Source of the DNA: Paenibacillus sp. J45TS6
GTDB lineage: Bacteria; Bacillota; Bacilli; Paenibacillales; Paenibacillaceae
Direction of reading: 5' to 3'
Assembly: GCF_018403285.1 (NCBI RefSeq)
Contig: NZ_BOSJ01000001.1
Coordinates: forward strand, 434,001-498,000
DNA length: 64,000 nt
The notes under the pieces were generated by a model. It ran no database searches. It had not been told where the DNA came from and saw only the letters and a program-made list of their open reading frames with translations. Shown one piece after another: positions 35,978 to 44,620 of the stretch. Numbering within the stretch: position 1 is the stretch's first letter; the number at the start of each line of letters is the position of its first letter. A program made the translations under genes and the position numbers.

Positions 35978-36149
35978 TGGTATCCCCTCCAAGGCGGCGT
36001 CTTTTAAGCACAGTTAGGCAAGCTTTGTAGCAGCGGTAAGGACAATCTTGCATCCCATATTTCAATGTATTCGTTAAGGAGCAAATAATTGTTCATTTTC
36101 CTGAAAATATCCTGAGATAAACCAATTTATTTATGAAAAGCATTAAATG

Positions 36150-36188
36150 GAGCCAAAAAAACCCCAGTGAATTGGGTTCACTGGGGTT
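36150..36188 (-). terminator. Terminator after the LCP gene
   Basis: Stem AACCCCAGTGA (36160-36170) with TCACTGGGGTT (36178-36188), followed on the minus strand by TTTTTT. Confidence 0.93.
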
Positions 36189-36205
36189 CTGAAGCCTCGT
36201 TCCTA

Positions 36206-37270
36206 CTATTCACTAGAAGTAGAGTTAACAAAGACGTGTTCACCTGCAAGTTCCTGTGCGAGTGCTTCTTTGGCTTTCGTTAATTCATTTTGATTAATAT
36301 ATACATAAGGGCTGTTCCAGGTTCCTGTCACCGGTACAAAATTCACGTTATCCTTTGACATGTCCCAGTAAGCAGAGATGAAATTTTTCACTTGATCACT
36401 TTCTACGGTAGTCGTGATGTTATCACTTACTGCTCCCACCACTTTTCCAATTTTCACTATACCACCAAGTGATTTCATCTGATCCATCATCGATTGCAGC
36501 ACTTCGTTTTGACGCTGATTACGAGAGAAGTCATCTGAAGCTGGCGTCTTCGGATCACAATTCGATTTACGATAACGTACATAATCGAGTGCTTGATCTC
36601 CACTCAGATGCTGCGGGCCTTTTTTGATATTAATGTCTGTGCCATCGGCATTATCTTTGTAGCACATATTCTGCGATGCATTTACGTCAACACCGCCAAG
36701 TGCATCTACTGCGTCTGAGAAAGCCTGAAAGTTCAGAACCGTCACATAATCAATATCTAGGTCTAAGTATTTGCTCAGCATCACGCGCATTTCTTCTTCG
36801 GCGGTTATTCCTGACTCTTTTTCTGCAGCCTTAAACCTAGGATAGTAGGCATTAAGCTTGCGCTGTGAATAACCATCAAGCTGAATCAGTGTATCCCTCG
36901 GTAAAGATACAAGGGTAGCCGAGTCTGTAGCTGGATTCATCGAAGCCACCATAACGACATCGGTAAGATGAGTATTCGTTTTTTCGCGATAGTCTGTACC
37001 CAGAATCAACATCGTCAGCGGTTTTACCTTAGCTGAATCCTCCGCAGCAACGGGTGAATCCGTTCCCGTATTGATTACATTGTTATAAATCATATATAAA
37101 TAGCCGCCGCCTGCCACTACACCGAGAATTACAAAGATCATAATCAATTTCATTAATTTACGAAAAGGGCTTTTCCTTTTCTTCTTCTGATGTTGGTCTT
37201 GTTTCCCATTAGAAGGAGGCTTCTTATCTCCCTGATTTCGAGGAGGAAGTCCATTAGAACCTATACTCAT
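36206..37270 (-). CDS. LytR-CpsA-Psr (LCP) family ligase
   Basis: LCP enzymes attach undecaprenyl-linked glycopolymers such as teichoic acids to peptidoglycan outside the membrane. The 354-aa protein has a basic, proline-rich cytoplasmic tail, one membrane segment (KLIMIFVILGVVAGGGYLYMI, about residues 41-61) and an LCP domain: LILGTDYREKTNTHLTDVVM, LVSLPRDTLIQLDGY, DALGGVDV and ALDYVRYRKSNCDP with the polyprenyl-phosphate-binding arginines. ATG at 37270 has AGGTG at 8 nt. Two cysteines flank the region near the active site (MCYKD, SNCDP). Single-gene unit between two terminators. Confidence 0.94.
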   Translation of the reverse strand: MSIGSNGLPPRNQGDKKPPSNGKQDQHQKKKRKSPFRKLMKLIMIFVILGVVAGGGYLYMIYNNVINTGTDSPVAAEDSAKVKPLTMLILGTDYREKTNTHLTDVVMVASMNPATDSATLVSLPRDTLIQLDGYSQRKLNAYYPRFKAAEKESGITAEEEMRVMLSKYLDLDIDYVTVLNFQAFSDAVDALGGVDVNASQNMCYKDNADGTDINIKKGPQHLSGDQALDYVRYRKSNCDPKTPASDDFSRNQRQNEVLQSMMDQMKSLGGIVKIGKVVGAVSDNITTTVESDQVKNFISAYWDMSKDNVNFVPVTGTWNSPYVYINQNELTKAKEALAQELAGEHVFVNSTSSE

Positions 37271-37366
37271 TCTCTCAACACCTTTACCTGTTTCTATCAT
37301 TCTGACTTCTACTTATATTACCGCTTTTTATCGGTTTATATCAAATCTATAGAAATAAATACCCTT

Positions 37367-37403
37367 AAATAAGGAGAAGACCGCTCAAAGAGCGGTCTTC
37401 TCC
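37367..37403 (-). terminator. Terminator after ylaH
   Basis: Perfect 14-bp stem GGAGAAGACCGCTC (37373-37386) with its complement at 37390-37403 and a 3-nt loop. The T-tract on the minus strand is short (TTATTT). Confidence 0.8.
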
Positions 37404-37452
37404 ATTACATTTATGAAATCGTATTGGGTATGCACCCTATAACTCTTTCGGC

Positions 37453-37755
37453 TTACATCTTACCTGTCTGTCCAGATGCTTGTGTCTTTTTCTTCTGACG
37501 TCCTTCGACGAAATAACGAATTCGGACTAGCAGCATCAGTCCCACAGCAACAAGTAAACATTGTATAATTGGCAGTTTATCAATTTGGAAAATAAGCAGC
37601 ATGAAAGCACCTATGGCCATAAAGATGTACAGTAATATCTCTTTCGGTAATGACAATTTTTGCTGTGGACGAAATACCTTATTGTAGACATACGTGATCA
37701 GTACAAAAATCACCACATAACTTATGATCGGGTGTGACGCTAACCATGCTTGCAT
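37453..37755 (-). CDS. ylaH: YlaH-like membrane protein
   Basis: Function unknown. The 100-aa protein has three hydrophobic segments (about residues 9-24, 40-57 and 63-79), an external-loop pattern typical of YlaH (PQQKLSLPKEILLYIFMAIG), and a basic lysine-rich tail. It lies just downstream of typA, as in B. subtilis, which supports the call. Translation start: ATG at 37755 with AAGGAG upstream. Confidence 0.85.
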   Translation of the reverse strand: MQAWLASHPIISYVVIFVLITYVYNKVFRPQQKLSLPKEILLYIFMAIGAFMLLIFQIDKLPIIQCLLVAVGLMLLVRIRYFVEGRQKKKTQASGQTGKM

Positions 37756-37814
37756 GGCGAGTCAACTCCTTCCTTAGGTTCATGCTCTCTTTTCCTTATC
37801 TTAACTGAAGACGA

Positions 37815-39656
37815 TTAAGAGTTAGCTTGCGCCATCTTACGATGTTTCTCAGCACGTTCGCGCTCACTCTTATTAAGAATTTTCTTGCGAAGACGCACCG
37901 ATTTAGGAGTAATCTCGCAATATTCATCATCATTCAAGTATTCAAGAGCTTGCTCAAGAGAGAAAATAACTGGAGTCTTCATTTTAACTGTATCGTCTTT
38001 AGATGCAGAACGAACGTTAGTCAATTGTTTTTCCTTACAAATGTTCACGACGATGTCGTTGTCACGGTTGTGCTCACCAACGATCATACCCTCATAAACT
38101 TCAGTTCCTGGCTCAAGGAATAACGTTCCGCGATCCTCTACCCCAATCATACCGTAGAAAGTAGATACTCCGCTCTCACTGGATACGAGTACGCCTTGGT
38201 GACGACCGCCGACTTGTCCGCCCACGAGTGGACCATAGCTGTCAAATGCATTATTCATTACACCATAACCGCGAGTAAGGGTCAGGAAGTTTGTACGGTA
38301 ACCAATGAGTCCACGTGCTGGAATCAGGAATTCAAGACGAACTTGACCGTTTCCGGAGTTCACCATGTTCACCATTTCCGCTTTACGTGATCCAAGGCTT
38401 TCCATAACAGCTCCCATGCTGTCTTCCGGAATATCAATCAGAAGACGCTCAATCGGCTCCATTTTCTTACCATCGACTTCTTTAACGATAACTTCTGGTT
38501 TGGATACAGCAAGTTCATATCCTTCACGGCGCATGTTCTCAATCAAGATACTAAGGTGAAGTTCACCACGACCTGAAACAATATACGCATCCGGGCTGTC
38601 TGTTTCTTCTACACGAAGACTCACGTCTGTTTCGAGCTCTTTGAAGAGACGATCACGAAGTCTGCGGGAAGTAACCCATTTACCTTCACGGCCAGCAAAA
38701 GGACTTGTATTTACAAGGAATGTCATTTGAAGTGTAGGCTCATCGATTTTTAGAACCGGCAAAGCTTCAGGGTTATTCGGATCAGCAATGGTTTCGCCGA
38801 TGTTGATATCTTTGATTCCGGCAATAGCAACGATGTCGCCTGCGCCCGCTTCGGCTACTTCTATGCGTTTCAACCCTTGGAAACCAAACAATTTCTCAAT
38901 ACGAGCAGATTTCATACCACCATCACGAAGCATTACCGTAACAGGTTGTCCTTGTTTAATTACACCACGGTTTACACGTCCGATAGCGATACGACCAAGG
39001 TATTCATTGTAGTCCATCAAAGTAACGAGGAATTGAAGGGGTTCTTCCACACTTTCGGTTGGATGCGGGATGTGGTCTACGATTGTTTCGTACAGGCTCA
39101 TCATGTTGTCGTCTTGTTTCTCAGGGTCAAGACTAGATGTACCGTTCAAAGCGGAAGCATATACAACTGGGAAGTCAAGCTGTTCGTCATTTGCACCTAG
39201 TTCGATAAACAGATCAAGTACTTCATCAATTACTTCAGCTGGACGTGCAGCCGGACGGTCAATCTTATTAACAACTACGATCGGAGTAAGGTTATGCTCA
39301 AGTGCTTTACGAAGTACAAACTTCGTCTGTGGCATACATCCCTCGTAAGCATCGACAACGAGAAGTACACCGTCAACCATTTTCATGATCCGTTCTACTT
39401 CGCCGCCAAAGTCAGCGTGTCCTGGAGTATCCACAATGTTAATGAGGAAATCTTTATAGTTGATTGCCGTATTTTTAGCTAGGATAGTAATTCCGCGTTC
39501 ACGTTCTATATCATTAGAGTCCATTACGCGTTCTTGTACAGCCTCGTGATCACGGTATGTTCCTGATTGTTGAAGCAATTTGTCAACTAACGTCGTTTTC
39601 CCGTGGTCAACGTGGGCAATAATCGCAATATTGCGAATGTTTTTTCTTACATGCAT
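37815..39656 (-). CDS. typA: Ribosome-associated GTPase TypA/BipA
   Basis: Translational GTPase related to EF-G and LepA, with roles in ribosome assembly and growth at low temperature. The 613-aa protein has G1 [10 protein letters not shown]2 region ERERGITI, G3 DTPGHAD, G4 NKIDR, domain II, an EF-G-like domain ([20 protein letters not shown]), and the BipA-specific C-terminal region (FFLxxR-like end with [20 protein letters not shown]). ATG at 39656 gives the usual family length; the longer frame adds 20 residues with no support. The ribosome site is weak (AAGGAT about 13 nt upstream). A promoter followed by a terminator-like hairpin lies in the leader. Confidence 0.97.
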   Translation of the reverse strand: MHVRKNIRNIAIIAHVDHGKTTLVDKLLQQSGTYRDHEAVQERVMDSNDIERERGITILAKNTAINYKDFLINIVDTPGHADFGGEVERIMKMVDGVLLVVDAYEGCMPQTKFVLRKALEHNLTPIVVVNKIDRPAARPAEVIDEVLDLFIELGANDEQLDFPVVYASALNGTSSLDPEKQDDNMMSLYETIVDHIPHPTESVEEPLQFLVTLMDYNEYLGRIAIGRVNRGVIKQGQPVTVMLRDGGMKSARIEKLFGFQGLKRIEVAEAGAGDIVAIAGIKDINIGETIADPNNPEALPVLKIDEPTLQMTFLVNTSPFAGREGKWVTSRRLRDRLFKELETDVSLRVEETDSPDAYIVSGRGELHLSILIENMRREGYELAVSKPEVIVKEVDGKKMEPIERLLIDIPEDSMGAVMESLGSRKAEMVNMVNSGNGQVRLEFLIPARGLIGYRTNFLTLTRGYGVMNNAFDSYGPLVGGQVGGRHQGVLVSSESGVSTFYGMIGVEDRGTLFLEPGTEVYEGMIVGEHNRDNDIVVNICKEKQLTNVRSASKDDTVKMKTPVIFSLEQALEYLNDDEYCEITPKSVRLRKKILNKSERERAEKHRKMAQANS

Positions 39657-39710
39657 GGTTTGTATCCATATCCTTTCCAAAATCAAGTCTATTTGTAAAT
39701 AAAACGGAAT

Positions 39711-39747
39711 GCTCAAAAAAGAAGCGCCGGATCATCCGAGCGCGCTT
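39711..39747 (-). terminator. Terminator in the typA leader
   Basis: Stem AAGCGC/GCGCTT (39722-39727 with 39742-39747) continues inward as CGGAT/ATCCG. On the minus strand CTTTTTT follows. It lies after the gene at 39801 but also downstream of the predicted typA promoter, so it could act on both transcripts. Confidence 0.85.
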
Positions 39748-39767
39748 AATCCACTTATATCCCTTAT

Positions 39768-39795
39768 ATTATAGACTAAATTCGTCAAAAATCAA
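39768..39795 (-). promoter_or_regulatory. Promoter upstream of typA
   Basis: Minus strand: TTGATT (39795-39790), 16-bp spacer, TATAAT (39773-39768). Predicted start near 39761, only about 14 nt before the terminator stem begins. Confidence 0.62.
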
Positions 39796-39800
39796 GTCTA

Positions 39801-40301
39801 TTATCTTCGAAATCTGCGATTTGGTTTCGGTCTGCCAAAAATGAGCCAAATGCCTGCGAAGATTAAAATGGCCGCAAATAGATAGATGAATCCGGTCGTA
39901 AGAAGCGTTATAAATAAAAGAACGATCGAAACAGCAAGCCCTATAATCGAAGTGGAATAAATGGTTGCCGGTCTTGGGTACTCAAATAAGGCGTACTCGA
40001 AAAGCCCCAGGGCGATACCAAAAATAAAAACCGGCCAAAGATAGGCAAGCAGATACCATCCGGTCAGATTGCAGACCAGAAATAAAATTCCATAGACTGT
40101 AAATACTCCAGCTGGAATGAGGATCACCGTACTTGTTTTTCTTAAAAAGTAATACAGATGCAGTAAAATACCAGGTATCAATAGAACAAGCGGCCAAAAG
40201 TTTCGTCCAATATAACCAAATACACCAAGTTTACCTAGCAAAATAACAAGACCGGCTACCGCGATGAATATGCCGATAGCACGTTCGTTTCTTCCTCTCA
40301 C
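39801..40301 (-). CDS. LiaF/LiaI-type membrane protein, function unknown
   Basis: The 166-aa protein has a basic N-terminal MRGRNERAIG, then about six hydrophobic stretches arranged as hairpins (GIFIAVAGLVILLGKLGVFG, FWPLVLLIPGILLHLYYFL and so on) and a basic C-terminus RPKPNRRFRR. The repeated IxxxGxxxLxxxL and FWPLxLIxxG patterns are those of the transmembrane region shared by LiaI, LiaF and DUF5668 proteins, which often sense envelope stress. No two-component genes are adjacent. Start is GTG at 40301 with AAGGG close ahead. Confidence 0.65.
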   Translation of the reverse strand: MRGRNERAIGIFIAVAGLVILLGKLGVFGYIGRNFWPLVLLIPGILLHLYYFLRKTSTVILIPAGVFTVYGILFLVCNLTGWYLLAYLWPVFIFGIALGLFEYALFEYPRPATIYSTSIIGLAVSIVLLFITLLTTGFIYLFAAILIFAGIWLIFGRPKPNRRFRR

Positions 40302-40507
40302 GATCCCTTCACCTCATCCATCAAAAATAATATATTTGTTGTTTCTTATTGCCTTAATGATTATCCTGTTTCCAAAAACACAAAGGACTGAGCACCCGAT
40401 CTATGTATAGTTTATCCTATGTTTTTACAAAAAACTACTCTGTCAGCTAATTCCATTCTTCTTAGATGAAAGCAGGTGCCTCTATACTCTTAGCATAACC
40501 AAATCAA

Positions 40508-40534
40508 ACAAAAAACCGGCAATTTCTGCCGGTA
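40508..40534 (-). terminator. Terminator after the minus-strand terC gene
   Basis: Stem ACCGGCA (40515-40521) with TGCCGGT (40527-40533), followed on the minus strand by TTTTTTG. Confidence 0.9.
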
Positions 40535-40565
40535 TCTTTCCTATTAAATATCCTCATAAAGAATA

Positions 40566-41225
40566 CTAAACACGGTAGTGTATCAATTTTCGAAAAACAC
40601 CGCTAACCATAATACATACAGCAGCAATGGCAGGAATTAACCCCTGATATCCAAACAGATATTGCTGTAGCCAGATGCCTAGTTTCGGATCGCGAAGCAG
40701 CATTTCTCCTGCCGTATACGCTAAGATTGCAGACCCTGCAAATACGAGAATCGGATATTTTTGCAATAAAGTTACGATAATTCCGCTCCCCCATACGACG
40801 ATAGGTATGCTTATCGCAATTCCGATAACGATCAGAGCAAGGTCTCCGTCTGCGATGGCCGCGATCGCTAAAACATTGTCCAGACTCATCACAAAATCTG
40901 CAACAAGAATCGTTTGAATGGCACTCCACAGTGTGGAGGACTCACGGACATTCACCTCTCCTGTATCTTCGAGCAGCAGCTTGAATGCGATATAAAGAAG
41001 CATCAGTCCACCCGCTGCCTGAATGTACGGAATTTCGAGTATAAGCACCGCAACAAAGGTCAGGATACATCTTAATAAGACGGCACCGAATGCGCCCCAC
41101 CAAACAGCTTGTCTTCTTCTAGGTTCCGGCAGATTACGACTTGCTAGTGCAATAACCACTGCATTATCTCCGCTAAGCACAAGATTGATCATAAGTATTT
41201 GTGCCAGCAACCATAGCTCGTTCAT
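40566..41225 (-). CDS. TerC/YjbE-family membrane protein (A)
   Basis: TerC-family proteins have about seven membrane segments and are linked to metal, especially manganese, export and metalation of secreted proteins. The 219-aa product shows the two conserved acidic motifs: LVLSGDNAVVIALASRNLP in the first half and DFVMSLDNVLAIAAIADGD in the second, plus the proline- and glycine-rich SIPIVVWGSGII. It is divergent from a paralogue starting 124 nt away. The ATG is preceded by GGGGGTG at about 10 nt. No yybP-ykoY leader was recognised in the short upstream region. Confidence 0.9.
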   Translation of the reverse strand: MNELWLLAQILMINLVLSGDNAVVIALASRNLPEPRRRQAVWWGAFGAVLLRCILTFVAVLILEIPYIQAAGGLMLLYIAFKLLLEDTGEVNVRESSTLWSAIQTILVADFVMSLDNVLAIAAIADGDLALIVIGIAISIPIVVWGSGIIVTLLQKYPILVFAGSAILAYTAGEMLLRDPKLGIWLQQYLFGYQGLIPAIAAVCIMVSGVFRKLIHYRV

Positions 41226-41238
41226 ACGTTACGAACAC

Positions 41239-41257
41239 CCCCATACATTAGATGTAT
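41239..41257. repeat. Palindrome between the divergent terC genes
   Basis: CATACAT-TAG-ATGTATG, a 7-bp inverted repeat at about 41242-41258. It lies 22 nt upstream of the plus-strand -35 and close to the start of the minus-strand gene. Candidate operator for a shared regulator. Confidence 0.5.
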
Positions 41258-41279
41258 GTTCACGTTGCCAAGCCTATGC

Positions 41280-41308
41280 TTGACGATGTTCGGGCAGAGG
41301 AATATAAT
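41280..41308 (+). promoter_or_regulatory. Promoter of the plus-strand terC gene
   Basis: TTGACG (41280-41285), 17-bp spacer, TATAAT (41303-41308). Near-perfect sigma-A promoter, about 45 nt upstream of the start codon. Confidence 0.85.
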
Positions 41309-41358
41309 GAATTCCGATTTATACCAAACAGAGCGTTTTAATAAAAGGAGTGACCTAC

Positions 41359-42045
41359 ATGAATTTCAGCGAGTTTATAGTCAGCTTGCTGCAGGTTGTA
41401 TTTATCGACCTTATACTGGCCGGCGATAATGCAATCGTCATCGGACTCGCTGCCCGAAATTTGCCTCAGGAAACTCAAAAAAAAGCGATTATATATGGTA
41501 CCGGCGGTGCTGTCTTAATTCGGATTGCAGCTACGGTTGTCGTACTATGGCTGTTGCAGATTCCTTGGCTGTTACTTGTAGGAGGCGTGCTTCTAATCTG
41601 GATCGCCTATAAGTTGCTTGCGGATCAAGAGGACGAGCATACCGAAGTAAAAGCAGGAGTTTCCTTATGGACAGCAGTAAAAACGATTGTTATTGCCGAC
41701 GCAGCTATGGGTATCGATAATGTAATCGCTGTGGCAGGTGCGGCAGAACAACATTTACTTCTCGTTATTTTAGGATTGTTAATTAGTGTGCCGATTATTG
41801 TCTGGGGAAGTACGCTGTTTATTAAGCTCATCAACCGCTTTCCGTGGATTATTTTCCTGGGTGCTGCGGTCCTTGGTTATACCGCTTCCAACATGATTAC
41901 AGAGGAGAAAGTGCTTGAACCCTTCTTTACCGCACATCCTGTAATACGTATTCTATTCATTGCGTTTGTCATTGCAGGCGTACTCTTTGCAGGCTATCGC
42001 AAACAAAAAAGTGCGAAGCACGGTCAGCAGCATTCTTATTCGTAA
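41359..42045 (+). CDS. TerC/YjbE-family membrane protein (B)
   Basis: Paralogue of the divergent neighbour, about 228 aa with roughly seven membrane segments. It carries DLILAGDNAIVIGLAARNLP and DAAMGIDNVIAVAGAAEQH, the two conserved aspartate motifs, and SVPIIVWGSTLF. The C-terminus is longer and histidine-, lysine- and glutamine-rich (KSAKHGQQHSYS). I prefer ATG at 41359 (MNFSEF), with AAGGAGTGACCT upstream; an ATG three codons earlier (41350) is also possible. Likely a manganese or other metal exporter by family. Confidence 0.9.
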   Translation: MNFSEFIVSLLQVVFIDLILAGDNAIVIGLAARNLPQETQKKAIIYGTGGAVLIRIAATVVVLWLLQIPWLLLVGGVLLIWIAYKLLADQEDEHTEVKAGVSLWTAVKTIVIADAAMGIDNVIAVAGAAEQHLLLVILGLLISVPIIVWGSTLFIKLINRFPWIIFLGAAVLGYTASNMITEEKVLEPFFTAHPVIRILFIAFVIAGVLFAGYRKQKSAKHGQQHSYS

Positions 42046-42055
42046 AATTCATTGC

Positions 42056-42104
42056 AAAAAGAGCTGTCTTTATACATCCAGCGGATGATAGAGGCAGCTC
42101 TTTT
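42056..42104. terminator. Bidirectional terminator between terC and thiI
   Basis: Stem AAAAGAGCTG (to 42066) with CAGCTCTTTT (42095-42104) and an inner CATCC/GGATG hairpin. A-rich on one side and T-rich on the other, so it can serve the convergent genes in both directions. Confidence 0.85.
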
Positions 42105-42119
42105 CGTATGATCCTATAT

Positions 42120-43337
42120 TTATAACCAATCCTCTTCGATCGCGCTGGATTCGAGATCCTTGCCGTCTCCAAGCGTGATCGTTTCCGTATTAGCTACGGC
42201 TTGTTCTAATAGTTCAGACAAATTTTCAATAGATGCTTCCAACTTCTCTACAATCCGAAGGTTCGGATTGGTTGCTGGAGATTTAGGAACAAATAAAGTA
42301 CAGCAGTCCTCATAAGGCAAAATGGATAATTCATAGGTCCCAATTTCCTCTGCTATTTTTACAATTTCCATCTTGTCCATCATAACAAGCGGCCGCAGAA
42401 GAGGCAGAGCCGTTGCTCTTCCGATGACATTCATACTGCCAAGCGTCTGACTCGCAACCTGACCGAGACTATCCCCGCTAACAATAGCAAGGGCTCCTTC
42501 ACGTTCCGCCAACATGGTTGCAATGCGGAGCATAGAACGACGCATTAAAGTAATGATCAGATTGTCCTGTCCCAATTGGGTAAACGAAGTTTGCACCTCC
42601 GTAAAAGGAACCAGATGCAGCTTGATCTCGCCCGAATATCCAGCCAGCACTCTAGCAAGGTCAATAACTTTGTCCTTGGCTTTCTGGCTGGTAAAAGGAA
42701 AACTGAAAAAGTGAACCAGTTCGAGTTCCAATCCTCTTTTCATGGAAGACCAGGCTGCTACAGGCGAATCAATTCCTCCTGATAACAACATCATTGCCTT
42801 GCCATTCGTCCCTCTTGGAAAACCTCCTACAGCGGAAAAAGATTCGAAAAAGAGGTACGTTCCTGTCTCCCTGATTTCGATTTTTAGTTCGATATCCGGT
42901 TTTCGTACATCAACTTTAAGTTCTTGGAACGTACGCAGCAAAGGTGATCCTACCAGATGATTCATTTCATGAGAGGAGTGCTCAAACCCTTTCCATACAC
43001 GTCTGGCATTCACTTTAAATGTTGTACCCGGGGCAGGGCGCATCTCCTTCATGAATGCAAGCGAAGTATCTACAATTTCATCCAGTTCTGAGGCCGTTAC
43101 CTTGACAGGACTGATCGAAACAAGTCCGAAAATTTTTCGTAAATCCTCGATTACAGCCAAATAGTCATGTCCGCCAAGCCCCACATACATCCGTCCATAT
43201 TCTTCTACGATGGTAGCTCCGGGGTATGCAGTAAGCTTCGATTTCACATGACTTTTTATTGATTTTTCAAAACGTCTGCGGTTTTTACCTTTTAACGTAA
43301 ATTCTCCAAAACGAAGAAGTAGCATATCGTATTTCAT
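42120..43337 (-). CDS. thiI: tRNA 4-thiouridine synthase ThiI
   Basis: Adenylates U8 of tRNA and inserts sulfur to make s4U; in some organisms it also serves thiamine thiazole synthesis. The 405-aa protein has an N-terminal ferredoxin-like and THUMP region (residues 1-165: LLRFGEFTLKGKNRRRFE), the PP-loop LLSGGIDSPVAAW near 183, and the CCTLFVP motif near 342. It lacks the C-terminal rhodanese domain of the E. coli enzyme, as in Bacillus. It starts 3 nt after the cysteine desulfurase gene, its likely sulfur donor, in the same operon. Confidence 0.97.
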   Translation of the reverse strand: MKYDMLLLRFGEFTLKGKNRRRFEKSIKSHVKSKLTAYPGATIVEEYGRMYVGLGGHDYLAVIEDLRKIFGLVSISPVKVTASELDEIVDTSLAFMKEMRPAPGTTFKVNARRVWKGFEHSSHEMNHLVGSPLLRTFQELKVDVRKPDIELKIEIRETGTYLFFESFSAVGGFPRGTNGKAMMLLSGGIDSPVAAWSSMKRGLELELVHFFSFPFTSQKAKDKVIDLARVLAGYSGEIKLHLVPFTEVQTSFTQLGQDNLIITLMRRSMLRIATMLAEREGALAIVSGDSLGQVASQTLGSMNVIGRATALPLLRPLVMMDKMEIVKIAEEIGTYELSILPYEDCCTLFVPKSPATNPNLRIVEKLEASIENLSELLEQAVANTETITLGDGKDLESSAIEEDWL

Positions 43338-43340
43338 GTC

Positions 43341-44492
43341 TTAGCGGTTCCACCCTTCAAAATTAACCAGTCTTTTCTTCATTTCCCGTAGTGCGTGTAT
43401 TAATTGATCGATATGTTCTTCGGTATGAACATCCCCCAAGCTAATTCGTATACCCGAACGCGCAGCTTTTTCCGATTTTCCCATCGCCAGAAGTACTCTG
43501 CTCGGTTCTGTATACTTGGAGGAACAAGCCGACTGTGTGGAAACAACCACACCCAGCTGCTCAAGTGTATGCAATATTACCTCTGCTTTCATACCAGGAT
43601 AAGAGAAATGCACAATATGCGGCGCACCTTCAGGAGAGCTGTTCAGTTCCCATTCGGGATAACGATGAATTTCCTCCATTAAGCGATCTCTAAGCGGTAT
43701 GAGGCGGGCGTAAAGATCAGATCTATTTTCTTCTGCTAAACGAATGGCTTTCGTCATACCAGCGATCAGCGGAATGTTCTCTGTCCCGGCCCGAACTCCC
43801 CCTTCCTGGGAACCCCCTGACAATAGCGGAGCAAGTTCGAGACCTGATCTAACATAGAGAAGTCCCGCACCTTTCGGTCCGCGTATTTTATGAGCAGATA
43901 TACTATATAAGTCAATCCCCGAGTGGACAAGATCTACCTTTATTTTGCCAAAAGCCTGAACACCATCTACATGGAAAATAACCTTTGGATGTTGTTTCTT
44001 AAGTTTGCGTCCAATCTCTGCAACAGGATGAATTGCACCCGTTTCGTTATTTACATGCATTAGGCTTACCAAGATGGTATCTTTTCGCACTGCTTGAAGA
44101 ACATCTTCCACATTCACCCGGCCTTTGGAATCCACTGGCAGATAAGTGATATCATACCCCATTCGCTCCAAAAACCGAAAACTTTCATATACCGATGCAT
44201 GTTCAGTTTTCGTTGTTATCATATGTTTACCACGAGAATGATAGCGCAGGGCAACCCCTTTAATCGCCATATTATTACTTTCGGTAGCTCCCGAGGTGAA
44301 AATAATTTCAGATGCTTTGACACCCAGTGCTTTCGCACAGACTTCACGTGATTTGTTGAGCAATTTTTCAGCATTTTCTCCATATCCATGAATAGAGGAA
44401 GCATTCGCAAAATGTCGGTTCATCACTTCACTGACCGTCGTGATCACATCAGGATATGGCGGAGTTGATGCTGCATAATCAAAATAAAGCAA
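43341..44492 (-). CDS. Cysteine desulfurase (NifZ-type, ThiI partner)
   Basis: PLP enzyme that takes sulfur from cysteine as a protein persulfide. The 383-aa protein begins MLYFDYAASTPPYP, with SGATESNNMAIKG, the NNETGAIHP loop, the PLP lysine in SAHKIRGPKG, and the catalytic-cysteine loop STQSACSSKYTEPS near residue 325. TTG at 44492 has an ideal AGGAGGTG at 6 nt, so the seven codons upstream are rejected. Adjacent thiI and the class of active-site loop suggest it supplies sulfur for s4U, like B. subtilis NifZ. Confidence 0.93.
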   Translation of the reverse strand: MLYFDYAASTPPYPDVITTVSEVMNRHFANASSIHGYGENAEKLLNKSREVCAKALGVKASEIIFTSGATESNNMAIKGVALRYHSRGKHMITTKTEHASVYESFRFLERMGYDITYLPVDSKGRVNVEDVLQAVRKDTILVSLMHVNNETGAIHPVAEIGRKLKKQHPKVIFHVDGVQAFGKIKVDLVHSGIDLYSISAHKIRGPKGAGLLYVRSGLELAPLLSGGSQEGGVRAGTENIPLIAGMTKAIRLAEENRSDLYARLIPLRDRLMEEIHRYPEWELNSSPEGAPHIVHFSYPGMKAEVILHTLEQLGVVVSTQSACSSKYTEPSRVLLAMGKSEKAARSGIRISLGDVHTEEHIDQLIHALREMKKRLVNFEGWNR

Positions 44493-44531
44493 TGGTTTCA
44501 CCTCCTTAGGCACATGACCTTTCTTTGTATT

Positions 44532-44594
44532 AAAAAAGCAAAAAGACCAATGAAAGAAAGGTTCATTCCCATGACCTTCTCATGTGATCTTTTT
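44532..44594 (-). terminator. Terminator after the lytic transglycosylase gene
   Basis: Long imperfect hairpin: AAAAGA/TCTTTT outer pairing (44589-44594 with 44541-44546), an AGAAGGT/ACCTTTCT inner pairing, then T-rich sequence on the minus strand. Confidence 0.75.
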
Positions 44595-44620
44595 CGCAGA
44601 TCTATACAGTTATAAAATAA

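Noticed and set aside
36001-36149. Small gene between the LCP gene and the PIN-PhoH gene
   Set aside because: No frame with a start signal of useful length; most likely the promoter region of the PIN-PhoH gene, though no strong promoter stands out.
41226-41358. Manganese (yybP-ykoY) riboswitch ahead of the terC genes
   Set aside because: TerC-family genes often carry it, but the region is short and I do not find the conserved paired loops; a promoter and palindrome account for the sequence.
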